Position numbers and translations under genes: made by a program. This document shows, piece after piece, positions 35,226 to 45,800 of a DNA stretch of 64,000 bases. Source of the DNA: Fluviibacter phosphoraccumulans (GTDB taxonomy: Bacteria; Pseudomonadota; Gammaproteobacteria; Burkholderiales; Rhodocyclaceae); contig NZ_AP019011.1 of the NCBI RefSeq assembly GCF_016110345.1, forward strand, positions 1,178,001 through 1,242,000, in the 5' to 3' direction. Position 1 is the first letter of the stretch. Each line of letters opens with the position of its first letter. The notes beneath the pieces were generated by a model, which made no database searches, was not told the origin of the DNA, and saw only the letters and a list, made by a program, of their open reading frames with translations.

Positions 35226-36767
35226 ATGAGTCTGCTTCGTTCCGTCGCCACCGTGAGTGGTTTTACCTTTCTTTCGCGCGTTCTGGGCTTCGTTCGGGAT
35301 TTCGTGATTGCCCGTAGTTTTGGCGCCGATGCCGCCACGGATGCTTTTTTTGTGGCGTTCAAACTCCCCAACCTCTTACGCCGGATGTTTGCCGAAGGCG
35401 CGTTCTCGCAGGCCTTTGTACCGCTGCTCGGGGAATACCGAAAACAACGGGGCACCGAAGAAACCCGTCTGCTCATCAACCGCACCGGCACCGCCCTCGG
35501 CGCTGTTGTGCTGCTGGTGGCCCTGCTCGGCATCTGGGGAGCGCCGGCCATTGTGACGATTTCTGCGCCGGGTTTTCTGGAAACGCCGGAAAAATTCGAG
35601 CTGGCCGTCACGCTGACGCGCATCACGTTTTTCTACATCTTCTTTATGTCGATGGTGGCTTTTGCGGCTGGCATCCTGAACACCTGGAGCAAGTTTTCAG
35701 TGCCGGCCTTCACCCCGGTCCTGCTTAATGTCAGCCTGATACTAATGGCAGCTTTTACGCAAAGCTGGTTTGACCCACCGGTTAAGGCGCTGGCCTGGGG
35801 GGTCATCATCGGGGGCTTACTGCAACTGGGTCTGCAATTTTACGCCCTGCATAAGATTGATTTACTGCCACGCTTTAGCCTGAATCTCAAAGCCTGCTGG
35901 CAGGACCCCGGCGTCAAGCGCATCGGGCTTTTGATGATTCCTGCCTTACTTGGCGTTTCGGTCAGTCAGATCAGCCTGCTGCTAAACACCGTCTTTGCCT
36001 CATTTCTGGAAAGCGGCAGCATTTCCTGGCTGTATTACGCCGACCGGTTAATGGAGTTTCCGGCCGGCATGCTCGGCGTTGCTATTGGCACGGTGATTTT
36101 GCCCAGCCTGACCCGTCACCACCACGGGGGAGACAAGGCGGCCTATTCCGGGCTGCTCGACTGGGGGCTACGCCTGTGCTTTCTGCTGACCTTACCAGCG
36201 GCCCTTGGTTTAGCTATTCTGGCCGTTCCCCTGATCTCAACACTGTTTATGCACGGCGCTTTTACGGCACACGACGTCAGCGAAACCAGTCATGCACTGA
36301 TTGCCTATAGCGTCGGGTTAAGCGGTCTTATTCTGGTGAAGGTGCTGGCGCCCGGCTTTTATGCACGGCAGAATCTGAAAACACCGGTCAAAATTGCCCT
36401 TATTGCTTTAGTTTCAACCCAGTTAATGAACCTGGCGTTTATCGGCCCGCTCAAACAAGCTGGTCTGGCACTGTCGATTGGCATTGCCGCCTGCCTGAAT
36501 GCCGCCTTACTGTACCGTGGTCTGCGGCAAGCGGCGATTTATGAACCCATGCCGGGGTGGATGCCTTTTCTGACCAAGCTCGGTATCGCACTGGCTGTAA
36601 TGGCGGCGGTGTTGCTAGGCGGCTACCAGAACGATCAATTCTGGCTGGAAGCACCCCTGGCCGAGCGCGTGCTCTGGCTTGGTGGTCTTATCGGCAGCGC
36701 AGGGGTTGCCTACGGCCTGACTTTATTTATTCTGGGATTCCGTCCGAGGGACTTCCGAAAAACATGA
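35226..36767 (+). CDS. murJ: Lipid II flippase MurJ
   Basis: Moves lipid II across the inner membrane for peptidoglycan assembly. 513 residues, about 14 helices of the MOP superfamily. Start SLLRSVATVSGFTFLSRVLGFVRD with the conserved first-helix arginine, then FKLPNLLRRMFAEGAFSQAFVP, and YYADRLMEFPAGMLGVAIGT in the C-lobe. ATG at 35226; the frame is open 8 codons upstream. The rpsT-murJ divergence is common in betaproteobacteria. Confidence 0.95.
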   Translation: MSLLRSVATVSGFTFLSRVLGFVRDFVIARSFGADAATDAFFVAFKLPNLLRRMFAEGAFSQAFVPLLGEYRKQRGTEETRLLINRTGTALGAVVLLVALLGIWGAPAIVTISAPGFLETPEKFELAVTLTRITFFYIFFMSMVAFAAGILNTWSKFSVPAFTPVLLNVSLILMAAFTQSWFDPPVKALAWGVIIGGLLQLGLQFYALHKIDLLPRFSLNLKACWQDPGVKRIGLLMIPALLGVSVSQISLLLNTVFASFLESGSISWLYYADRLMEFPAGMLGVAIGTVILPSLTRHHHGGDKAAYSGLLDWGLRLCFLLTLPAALGLAILAVPLISTLFMHGAFTAHDVSETSHALIAYSVGLSGLILVKVLAPGFYARQNLKTPVKIALIALVSTQLMNLAFIGPLKQAGLALSIGIAACLNAALLYRGLRQAAIYEPMPGWMPFLTKLGIALAVMAAVLLGGYQNDQFWLEAPLAERVLWLGGLIGSAGVAYGLTLFILGFRPRDFRKT

Positions 36768-36835
36768 AGCAAGCGCAGAATCACTGAACGATCTGACCAA
36801 CAAGCCAAACCCAGTTCGGCCCCAAGGAGACACCT

Positions 36836-37462
36836 GTGAAACTGACGAGCCAAAGCATTCAGGACAACCAGCCGATTGACGGCCAATTTGCCTTCTGCAT
36901 CCCCAATGACAAGTCTCATGTGTGTCTGGGCAGCAATCAAAGCCCTGCGCTGAGTTGGTCGGATGTGCCCGCAGGCACCCGATCGTTTGCGTTGATTTGC
37001 GTTGACCCGGATGTGCCCTCTGTGGGCGACGACGTCAACATTGAGGGTCGCGCGGTTGCGGCCGATTTGCCTCGTGTCGATTTTTACCACTGGGTCCTGG
37101 TTGACCTGCCCGCCACCACGCACACGCTTTCAGCCGGGCAGTTTTCCAGCGAGGTCACACCCTGCGGCAAAGCGGGACCCGGCGCGCCTTTAGGCGCACG
37201 CCAGGGCATTAACGATTACACCGTGTGGTTTGCTGGCGACCCGGATATGCGTGGTGACTACTACGGTTACGATGGCCCCTGCCCTCCCTGGAACGACCAA
37301 CGCGTTCACCGTTATGTGTTTACCGTCTACGCACTGGATGTCGACACACTGGATGTGCAGGGCAAATTTACGGGGGCGGAGGCGCTGAGCGCAATCAAGA
37401 ATCATGTACTGGATAAGGCTTCACTGACGGGGACTTACACGCTCAATCCCGCTTTACGTTAA
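36836..37462 (+). CDS. YbhB/YbcL-family (PEBP-like) protein
   Basis: 208 residues, GTG start at 36836 with AAGGAG upstream. Phosphatidylethanolamine-binding-protein fold signatures: SPALSWSDVPAGTRSFALI, DPDVPS, FYHWVLVDLP and GPCPPWNDQRVHRYVFTVYALD. No signal peptide is evident, so cytoplasmic. Bacterial members have no agreed function. It lies between murJ and PPK2 on the same strand. Confidence 0.9.
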   Translation: MKLTSQSIQDNQPIDGQFAFCIPNDKSHVCLGSNQSPALSWSDVPAGTRSFALICVDPDVPSVGDDVNIEGRAVAADLPRVDFYHWVLVDLPATTHTLSAGQFSSEVTPCGKAGPGAPLGARQGINDYTVWFAGDPDMRGDYYGYDGPCPPWNDQRVHRYVFTVYALDVDTLDVQGKFTGAEALSAIKNHVLDKASLTGTYTLNPALR

Positions 37463-37478
37463 GACGGGGGTTACCCTC

Positions 37479-38462
37479 ATGGCCCTTGCCAAAACCCTGC
37501 GCGCAACGAGCCGGTCTTTGCGTGTTGATAGTGACTACGCAACGCTGACACCGGGGAATCTGTCAGAAAAGGCTGCGATCAAGGCCACGGCGACAATCGC
37601 TAAAAAGATTCGCGACCTGCAGTTTCAGCTTTACGCAGAGAACAAGCAATCGTTGCTGATTGTGTTGCAAGGTCTGGATGCCGCAGGCAAAGATGGGACG
37701 ATTAAGCACGTTTTGGGGATGATGAATCCCCAAGGCTGCACGGTTACCGGTTTCAAGCAACCCACCCCGCTGGAGCTACGCCATGATTTTCTCTGGCGTA
37801 TTCATGCCCATGTGCCAGCCAGCGGTGAAGTTGCGATCTTCAATCGCTCGCACTACGAAGACGTGGTCGTGGCGCGCGTGCACCAACTTTGCCCGAAACC
37901 GCAGTTGAACCTGCGCTACGATCAAATTAACCAGTTTGAATCGTTGCTCGCGACACAGAGCAATACCAAGGTCATTAAGTTCTTCCTGCACATCAGTCGG
38001 GAGGAACAGCTCGCGCGTTTTGCAGCACGGCTTGATGACCCTGCCAAGAACTGGAAAATCAGCACGGCCGATTACGCCGAGCGGCAACATTGGGATGCGT
38101 ATCGCGAATCCTACGAACTGGTCCTCAAGAAAACCTCGACGCCTGAAGCGCCCTGGTACATCATCCCCGCTGACCATAAGTGGTATCGAAACTACGCGGT
38201 GGCCTGCATTGTGCTGGAAACGCTGGAAGCCATGGCGCCCCAGGTCCCCGAACCCAGCGTTGACCTGAACCAGGTTCGGGAAGAATTCCACAATGCCGTG
38301 CTGCAAGAGGTGCGCCTCGGTCGCACCAAAGCTTTGGCGAAGGCGATGGATCGCGTGATTCAATCGCGGGATGAACAACTCAAGCTGGCGGGTGTGACCC
38401 TCGAGGAAATCCAGGCGATTAACCAACAGGCTAAAAAAAGCCTGAAGAAGCCCAAGCGTTAA
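37479..38462 (+). CDS. Polyphosphate kinase 2 family (polyP:nucleotide phosphotransferase)
   Basis: 327 residues. Walker A GLDAAGKDGTIKHV, Walker B FNRSHYEDVVVARVH, lid module RFAARLDDPAKNWKIS followed by DYAERQHWDAYRESYE, and WYIIPADHKWYRN. This single-domain PPK2 uses polyphosphate to phosphorylate nucleotides; the subclass (ADP-, AMP- or both-using) cannot be set by reading. A basic C-terminal extension of about 50 residues ends in KKSLKKPKR. It complements the ppk1 at the left edge of the window, which makes polyphosphate. Confidence 0.92.
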   Translation: MALAKTLRATSRSLRVDSDYATLTPGNLSEKAAIKATATIAKKIRDLQFQLYAENKQSLLIVLQGLDAAGKDGTIKHVLGMMNPQGCTVTGFKQPTPLELRHDFLWRIHAHVPASGEVAIFNRSHYEDVVVARVHQLCPKPQLNLRYDQINQFESLLATQSNTKVIKFFLHISREEQLARFAARLDDPAKNWKISTADYAERQHWDAYRESYELVLKKTSTPEAPWYIIPADHKWYRNYAVACIVLETLEAMAPQVPEPSVDLNQVREEFHNAVLQEVRLGRTKALAKAMDRVIQSRDEQLKLAGVTLEEIQAINQQAKKSLKKPKR

Positions 38463-38564
38463 AGCGCGTGCTGGAATCCGCCGCAGCTGGCTGGTTCAGC
38501 GCCATGCGCGCGGCAAGGGGTGACCTGACGTACAATAAAGGCTTCTAAACTCGTAGGATGCCTG

Positions 38565-39872
38565 ATGGACGTCGCCATACTCGTGGCACTGATTGCGATT
38601 AACGCAGTCTTTGCGATGGCTGAAGTAGCATTGCTCACCGCTAAACGCAGCAAGCTACAACGCATGGTGGAATCAGGAGACCGGCAAGCGGCTGCCGCTC
38701 TGGAGCTGGGCGAGGATCCCAACCGTTTTCTATCTACGGTACAAGTGGGCATTACCACGATTGGCATTCTGAACGGCGTCGTGGCGGAATCAGCGCTTTC
38801 CAAGCCCGTGGCGGCATGGCTTGAGCAACTGGGTGTCGGCACGGGGACTTCCGGCGTTCTGGCCTCAACGCTCATCGTATTTATTATCACTTATGCCAGT
38901 ATCGTTCTGGGTGAGTTGGTCCCCAAGCGCATAGGCCAATCAAACCCTGAGCCCATCGCGCGCCTGGTTGCCCGACCGATGCTGACATTGGCCAGCATTG
39001 CACGCCCCCTGGTCAAACTGCTTTCTGGTTCCACCCAGCTGCTCTTGCGTCTGTTTGGCATCCGCAATTATGTGAATCAGGTGGTCACCGAAGAAGAGAT
39101 TCACGCCATGTTGGAAGAAGGTTCCGATGCTGGGGTGATCGAACATAGCGAGCACCAGATGGTGCGCAATGTGTTTCGTCTGGATGATCGTCAGATTACC
39201 TCGTTGATGGTTCCCAAGAGCGATATCATCTATCTGGATGTGGAAGCACCCCTGAACGAAAATCTACAACGCATCCAGGCCTCGGAGCACTCGCGTTTTC
39301 CGGTCTGCCATGGTGGATTCAGTGAGGTGCTGGGCATTATCAGCGCCAAAGTCCTGCTGGCCAAGACCTTGCGTGGTGAAACCCCGAATTTCAAAACAGA
39401 TTTGCAACCGGCGGTGTTTGTCCCCGAGTCACTGACGGGCATGGAACTGCTGGAGCACTTTAAGTCCTCTGGCGTGCAAATGGCCTTTGTCATTGATGAG
39501 TATGGCGAGATCCAGGGCATTATTACCCTGCAAGATCTGATTGAAGCCATTGCCGGTGAGTTCAAACCTGATGACCACGAAGATGCTTGGGCGATCCCGC
39601 GCCAGGACGGCTCGTGGTTGCTGGATGGCATTATTCCGGTCCCTGAACTCAAAGACTGCCTTAAGCTCAAAGAATTGCCAGAAGAAGATAAAGGCCGCTA
39701 CAACACGCTGTCAGGGATGCTGATGCTCCTGATGGGACGCATCCCGAGCGCCGGAGAAATTGTTGATTGGGATTGCTGGCGTTTTGAAGTCGTCGATATG
39801 GATGGCAAGCGTATCGACAAGGTGATTGCCTCACACAACGAGACGCTGACACAAAACAACGTACCAACCTGA
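38565..39872 (+). CDS. CNNM/CorC-type (DUF21-CBS-CorC_HlyC) membrane protein
   Basis: 435 residues: DUF21/CNNM membrane domain (VALIAINAVFAMAEVALLTA, QVGITTIGILNGVVAES), tandem CBS domains (MVPKSDIIYLDVEAPL, FVIDEYGEIQGIITLQDL) and a C-terminal CorC_HlyC transporter-associated domain (GSWLLDGIIPVPELKD, GRIPSAGEIVDW). Often annotated as hemolysin, but the architecture is that of CNNM-type Mg/Co transporters. ATG at 38565 with AGGA upstream. Confidence 0.93.
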   Translation: MDVAILVALIAINAVFAMAEVALLTAKRSKLQRMVESGDRQAAAALELGEDPNRFLSTVQVGITTIGILNGVVAESALSKPVAAWLEQLGVGTGTSGVLASTLIVFIITYASIVLGELVPKRIGQSNPEPIARLVARPMLTLASIARPLVKLLSGSTQLLLRLFGIRNYVNQVVTEEEIHAMLEEGSDAGVIEHSEHQMVRNVFRLDDRQITSLMVPKSDIIYLDVEAPLNENLQRIQASEHSRFPVCHGGFSEVLGIISAKVLLAKTLRGETPNFKTDLQPAVFVPESLTGMELLEHFKSSGVQMAFVIDEYGEIQGIITLQDLIEAIAGEFKPDDHEDAWAIPRQDGSWLLDGIIPVPELKDCLKLKELPEEDKGRYNTLSGMLMLLMGRIPSAGEIVDWDCWRFEVVDMDGKRIDKVIASHNETLTQNNVPT

Positions 39873-39945
39873 TCAGGCATGAAGCTTGCTTAGCTCAATC
39901 TGTCTTTAATGTGGGCTTAAGGTCCGAGCTTTAAACTGCCTACTT

Positions 39946-41289
39946 ATGCGTGCGAGATTATCTATTCTTCGAGAGGCTCTTAAGGGCTCAGTCTCGGTAT
40001 GTTGCCGACCGTCACTGGTCGCTTTACCGCTCGTGCTCTTGGCGATCAATCAAGTACAGGCCGGGCCCGCCTTGGGCCTGGATCAGCTCATTAGTATTGG
40101 CCTGAATGAAAACGCCTATGTGATGGCTTCGCGAGAACAGGTGGCCGCAGCCAAGGGCGATGCGACAACCGCCCGCGCTTATCCGAATCCGGATGTGGGG
40201 GGTCAATTAGGGCGCAGTAAAGAGCGCAATACGCTCAGCCCGCTCACCGGGCAGACCTACAACATCACGATGGCGCAACCCATTGAAATTCCTATGGTGC
40301 GTAGCGCCCGCATCGACGCGGCTGATGAAATCGTTAAAGCCACCGATGCCAATCGGCAAAGCTTTGAAGATGATACGGTGGCCCGCATCAAGCTGGCGTA
40401 CTACGAACTGTTGCGCCGCATCGCGGAAGCCAGTGCTTCAGAAGAAGATCTGGCGCTCACGCAGCAGATTCGTGACCGTATCGCGTTACGCCACCAGGTG
40501 GGTGAGTCCCCAAAGTTCGATCTGATCCGTGCCGACACAGAAATGTTGAATGCACGCAAAAACATGAATGCGGCCAAGCTCCGTGTCGAACAGGCCAAAG
40601 CGAATCTTCGACTGGCGGTCGGGCACCCTCTGCCCTCTGGATGGCAGGTGCAAGGGAGCTTGCCCAAGTCGGTGAAATTACCGCCCATAGAAACGCTTAA
40701 GGCGGAGTTGCTGGCCCGCAATCCGATTCTTATGAAGACCGAGGCGGAACAAAGGGCCGCTGAATACCGTTTAAGCATGGAAAAATCCATGCGTTTGCCT
40801 AAAATTGCCTTGGTTGCCGAGCGCGAAGTGGACCCAACCCAACAGTATTCTCGTGGCGGCGTTGTTATGACGATTCCGCTCTGGGATTGGCGTAGCGGGC
40901 AAATTTCAAAAGCGAAAGCAGAAGCCTCCAGCACCCGCCATCAACTGAATGCACAACGGCTCAGTTTTGCTGAATCGCTGGAAGCAACCTATCAGCTCTA
41001 TCAGATTGCTAGTAACCAGGTGCACGTGCTGGAGACGGAGTTGCTGTCACAAGCTGCCGCGGCACAGCGTATTGCCGAATCGGCCTACCGCTATGGAGAA
41101 CGGGGCATTCTGGAATGGCTCGATGCACAACGCACCTATCGGGCGGCGCGTAACGAACTGATTGCGGCCCGCTTTGATCTGGCGACCGTGTCTGTAGAAA
41201 TTGACCGCTTACGGTCTATTTCTAATGCGCCATCTGACCCCTCGTTGCCAACGACCCCGGCGGGTTCGTCGCAGCTTCCTGACCTCTGA
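39946..41289 (+). CDS. czcC: CzcC-like outer-membrane factor (TolC family)
   Basis: 447 residues with a signal peptide (hydrophobic core LVALPLVLLAIN, cleavage likely after VQA, about residue 38-40) behind an unusually long n-region. The body has the repeated TolC/OEP coiled-coil pattern (AAAKGDATTARAYPNPDVGGQ, ARKNMNAAKLRVEQAKANL, ERGILEWLDAQRTYRAARNEL). It forms the outer-membrane channel of the RND efflux complex with the next two genes. The CzcC name follows gene order, not proven metal. Confidence 0.9.
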   Translation: MRARLSILREALKGSVSVCCRPSLVALPLVLLAINQVQAGPALGLDQLISIGLNENAYVMASREQVAAAKGDATTARAYPNPDVGGQLGRSKERNTLSPLTGQTYNITMAQPIEIPMVRSARIDAADEIVKATDANRQSFEDDTVARIKLAYYELLRRIAEASASEEDLALTQQIRDRIALRHQVGESPKFDLIRADTEMLNARKNMNAAKLRVEQAKANLRLAVGHPLPSGWQVQGSLPKSVKLPPIETLKAELLARNPILMKTEAEQRAAEYRLSMEKSMRLPKIALVAEREVDPTQQYSRGGVVMTIPLWDWRSGQISKAKAEASSTRHQLNAQRLSFAESLEATYQLYQIASNQVHVLETELLSQAAAAQRIAESAYRYGERGILEWLDAQRTYRAARNELIAARFDLATVSVEIDRLRSISNAPSDPSLPTTPAGSSQLPDL

Positions 41290-41303
41290 CTCTTTGATAT
41301 CGC

Positions 41304-42806
41304 ATGACATCTCCGCACGCCCCTGAAAAAATGCAGCAGCTTTGGCTACGTCTCCGGCACGGGGTTTTGGCTTTGGCTGAAAAAACGATTGTCTATGCCG
41401 AGCCCCTGGTGCGTCGTATTCGCCGCACCTATCGTCAGGAAAAGGCCCACTTGGGCCGGGTGTTTGCGCCACAAAAAGCCAAATGGATCGATCCACTCTG
41501 GAACAATCTAAGACCGATTGTGCTGCCGATCATTGTCGGGCTTTGGGTTAAAACACGGGATTGGTTGTGGCACCCGCTGCTCTCCCTGCTCGAACGTGTT
41601 GCCCCTAAACAGGTCGCTGGCTGGCGTAGTCTGCCGGAATCTCGCCGCCACAATATTTTGGTGGGTAGTGTAATCCTCGTTGTTGCACTGATGGTATTGA
41701 TGCCGGACGGTCAGAAAAATCAGGACGACAGCGTTATCAATGACCCAGACATCATTGATTTGAGCAGTGATGTGCTGGATCCGGACAGCCCGACCTGGGT
41801 GGTCAACGTAAAACCGGTCGAGGTCATTCCCTTCTCCGAAAGCTTGCGGGTGACCGGCAAAGTCGAATTCGACGAACAGCGCGTTGCGCGAATTGGCGCA
41901 ACGGTCACTGGCCGTGTGACAGAAATCCTGGCCATGCCAGGACAGGAAATTGACCGGGGCACCGTACTGGCTCGCATCAACTCGACCGAGCTGGGACAGA
42001 CCCAACTGGCCTACCTGAAAGCGCGCGCTACCAATGAGCTGGCGGCCAATGCCTACATGCGGGCAAAAATTCTTTACAAAGAAGACGTCATTGCCAAGGC
42101 CGATTTGCAACGTCGCCAAAGTGAGGCCGAAACCACTGCAGCGGAACGCCGCGCCATGGCAGACCAATTGCGGGTGCTGGGTATGCCGCAAGAGCAGATC
42201 GAAGCACTGGGAAAAACGGGCAACGTGAACTCTATCGCTGCTGTCACCTCCAGCATCGATGGTACGGTCGTTGAACGGAAAATTGTGCTGGGACAGGTGG
42301 TGCAACCTGCCGATGCCCTGTTTACAGTGGCAGACTTGTCCGAGGTCTGGATAACGGCGCAGGTGCCTGAACAAGAGGCCTCGATGCTTGCCGTCGATCA
42401 ACCGATGCGCATTGAAATACCGGCGCTGGCCAATCAAAAATTCGAGGGCAAACTGGTTTACGTCGGGGAGCTGGTCAGCAATGAAACCCGCACGGTGCCG
42501 GCACGCACGGTGCTGGAAAACAAAGACCGCATGCTGAAACCTGGCATGCTGGCCACCTTACTGATTTCTGGCAAGCCGATTGACCGGCCGGTTGTGCCCG
42601 CCTCCGCTGTTGTGCGCGAAGATGGCTACGATCATGTTTTCATTGCGGTCGGTGAGAACCAATACAAACTCACTGTGGTCAAACTGGGTCCGGAAACCAA
42701 CGGGGTACGCCCTGTCCTCTCCGGGCTGGAACCGGGGACCCAGATCGTCACTGAGCAGGCCTACCACCTGAATACCGAACGCAAAAAACGCCTATCTGGC
42801 GGTTAG
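41304..42806 (+). CDS. czcB: CzcB-like periplasmic adaptor with large N-terminal extension
   Basis: 500 residues. The adaptor part (about 150-495) is canonical: GATVTGRVTEILAMPGQEI lipoyl half, coiled-coil hairpin (AYLKARATNELAANAYMRAK), SSIDGTVVERKIVLGQVV, then VWITAQVPEQEASML. Before it are about 117 predicted cytoplasmic residues rich in Trp/Arg/Leu (with a hydrophobic LRPIVLPIIVGLWV at 69-82) and a membrane anchor at about 118-133. Usual adaptors start directly with a signal or anchor helix. It lies 14 bp after czcC. Confidence 0.9.
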   Translation: MTSPHAPEKMQQLWLRLRHGVLALAEKTIVYAEPLVRRIRRTYRQEKAHLGRVFAPQKAKWIDPLWNNLRPIVLPIIVGLWVKTRDWLWHPLLSLLERVAPKQVAGWRSLPESRRHNILVGSVILVVALMVLMPDGQKNQDDSVINDPDIIDLSSDVLDPDSPTWVVNVKPVEVIPFSESLRVTGKVEFDEQRVARIGATVTGRVTEILAMPGQEIDRGTVLARINSTELGQTQLAYLKARATNELAANAYMRAKILYKEDVIAKADLQRRQSEAETTAAERRAMADQLRVLGMPQEQIEALGKTGNVNSIAAVTSSIDGTVVERKIVLGQVVQPADALFTVADLSEVWITAQVPEQEASMLAVDQPMRIEIPALANQKFEGKLVYVGELVSNETRTVPARTVLENKDRMLKPGMLATLLISGKPIDRPVVPASAVVREDGYDHVFIAVGENQYKLTVVKLGPETNGVRPVLSGLEPGTQIVTEQAYHLNTERKKRLSGG

Positions 42807-42828
42807 AAACCATCGTTAGGCGCGCCTC

Positions 42829-45800
42829 ATGATTCAACCTATTGTTCGTGCCGCACTGGCTCAGCGAATCGTCATCGTCGTTCTGGCGGTGGCACTCTTC
42901 GTGGTCGGGCTCTTTTCAATCAACCGACTCTCGGTGGATGCGTTCCCGGATGTCACCAATGTGCAGGTGCAGATCGCTGCCGAGGTGCCCGGGCGTTCTC
43001 CGGTTGAAGTCGAACGATTCGTCACGGTACCCATCGAAATCGCTATGACCGGCTTACCCGGTCTGACCGATATGCGTTCGCTAAATCGCAATGGCATTGC
43101 GATCATTACGCTCGTTTTTACCGACAACACCGATATTTATTTTGCACGGCAGATGGTGCTGGAGCGGTTGATCGAAGTCATGGGACGCATGCCGCCCGGC
43201 GTCACGCCCGTGCTCGGCCCGGTCTCTACGGGTTTAGGCGAGGTCTATCAATATACGATTGAACACCCGGCCGATGGCAAGCGGGCATTGTCGGTCGAAG
43301 AGTTAACGGAACGCCGCATTGTTCAGGACTGGATTGTGCGCCCCATGCTGCGTAGCGTGCCCGGCGTGGCGGAAATCAACACCATGGGTGGTTATGCGCG
43401 CGAGTATCAGGTGTTAGCCAATCCAGAGCGCTTACACCATTACAACCTGACTGTTCAAGATGTCTACAATGCGATGGCACGTAACAATGCCAACACGGGC
43501 GGCGGGCAAATGCCGGTTTACCAGGAACGTTACCTGATACGCGGCGTCGGTCTGATTCGTGATGTCGACGACATTGGTAGTATCGTGCTCAAGGAAGTGA
43601 ACGGCACACCCGTATTTGTGCGCAACGTGGCCACCGTGCGGATGGGGACTGAAGTGCGACAGGGCGCCATCATTAAAGATGGGGTAACCGAATCCGTGGC
43701 CGGTATTATCCAGATGCAACGCGGCGAGAATGCCCGTCGTGTTGTGGGCGCTATTAAAGACAAAGTGGCGGATATCAATAAGCGTCACTTGCTGCCCGAA
43801 GGTTTGCAGATTGTGCCGTTCTACGACCGCACCGATCTGGTGGACGCCGCCCTCTCCAACGTTGCCAAGGTGCTCCTGGAAGGCGTGCTGCTCGTCATCA
43901 TTGTGTTGTATGTCTATCTGGGTGATGCCCGCTCTTCCATTATCGTCACGGCCACCCTGCTCCTCACGCCATTGCTGACTTTTATGGTCATGAACCATTA
44001 TGGGTTGTCGGCCAATCTGATGTCGTTGGGGGGGCTGGCCATTGCTATTGGCATCATGGTCGATGGCTCGGTAGTGGTGGTTGAAAATACCTTTGCCCGA
44101 CTCGGACAGCGCATGGACGAAGGCGTCTCCCGGCTCAGAATCGTACTGGATGCGGCCACCGAGGTCGGTAAACCCGTGCTCTTTGGGGTGGGAATTATTA
44201 TTCTGGTCTTTATGCCCCTGCTCTCGCTCGAGGGGATGGAGGGCAAGATGTTTGCCCCACTGGCCATTACGATTGCGATTGCGCTGGCCCTCTCGCTGAT
44301 ACTGTCCTTTACGCTCTCCCCGGTCCTCTGCTCTTACATCCTGAAGGGCGGCGCCGATCATGACACGCCGTTTGTCGCCAAAATCAAAGCGCCCTACCTG
44401 AAAGCGCTGAGCTGGTCGATCGCCAATCCGCAGCGCGTTATTTTTTACGCGGCGGCAACCCTACTCGCCAGCTTTTTGGTGTTTCCATTCCTTGGCAAGT
44501 CTTTTATTCCGATTATGAAGGAAGGGGCCATTACCCCGGTGATTGTGCGTGCTGCCAATATATCGCTCGATGAATCCATCAAGATGGAATTCGAGGCGAT
44601 GAAACGCATTGCGAGCATTCCGGGGGTTAAATCGGCGGTTTCAAGATTAGGCCGCGGCGAATCTCCGGCCGACCCCGGGCAGCCGAACGAATCAGACCCG
44701 ATCGTTTCCCTCAAAGATAAGAGCCAACGCAAGTTAAGCCAAATTCAGATCGAGGATCAGGTACGAGCGGCGCTCAAGGCATTACCGGGTGTGGAAACAG
44801 GTATTTCACAACCGATTGCGGCACGCGTGGATGAAATGGTGTCCGGTGTGCGCTCTCAAGTGGCCGTCAAAATTTTTGGCGATGACATCCAGGAACTGCG
44901 CAAACTGGGTAGCCAGATCGGTCGTGTTTTAAGTGGCATGGAAGGCGCCAATGATCTGCGTATCGAACAGGTGACGGGTCAGAACTATCTGACATTCACC
45001 ATTGATCGCGATGCGATTGCTCGCTACGGCCTGAATGTGGAAGAGGTCAATAACGTTATCGAAATTGCCAATGGCGGCCGTGAAGCAACCCAGATTTACG
45101 AGGGCGAACGTCGCTTCCCGCTCGTTCTTCGCTACCCCAAGGTCTATCGCGAAAACCCAGAAGCCTTTGAAAACATTGTCCTCAAAGGCCCCGGCGGCGC
45201 GTTGGTGCCATTGAAAGACATCGCCAAGGTTGAGCTACTCGATGGTCCGACACAAATTTCTCGTGAAGCCGGCAAACGCCGTCTGGTCGTGGGGGTGAAT
45301 GTTCAGGATCGCGATCTGGGTGGTTTTGTCAGCGAAGCCCAGAAAAAGATCGCTCAGCAAGTCAACATACCGCAAGGCTACACCCTGGATTGGGGTGGGC
45401 AGTTCGAGAATATGCAACGGGCTATGTCGCGCTTGATGATCATTATTCCGATTACCATTGCGGCGATTTTCTTCTTGCTGTTTATCCTGTTTAACTCCCT
45501 GCGCATGGCCACGCTGATCATTCTGGTGCTGCCCTTTGCATCGATTGGCGGCATTTTCGGTTTGTTGCTTTCAGGGGAATATCTATCGGTACCTGCAGCG
45601 GTTGGCTTTATTAACTTGTGGGGCATTGCTGTGCTCAACGGTGTGGTCCTGGTTTCGTTTATCCGCCAGTTGCGTGATGAAGGCTACAGTACCCAACGGG
45701 CTGTTTATGAAGGCTGCGAACACCGCTTCCGCCCGGTGATGATGACTGCCAGTGTTGCCTTGCTGGCGTTGATTCCGATGCTTTTTTCGTCTGGACCTGG

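Noticed and set aside
43432..44361. A 309-residue open frame antisense to czcA
   Set aside because: Its product is His/Gln/Asn-rich without family signature and the plus-strand czcA is certain.
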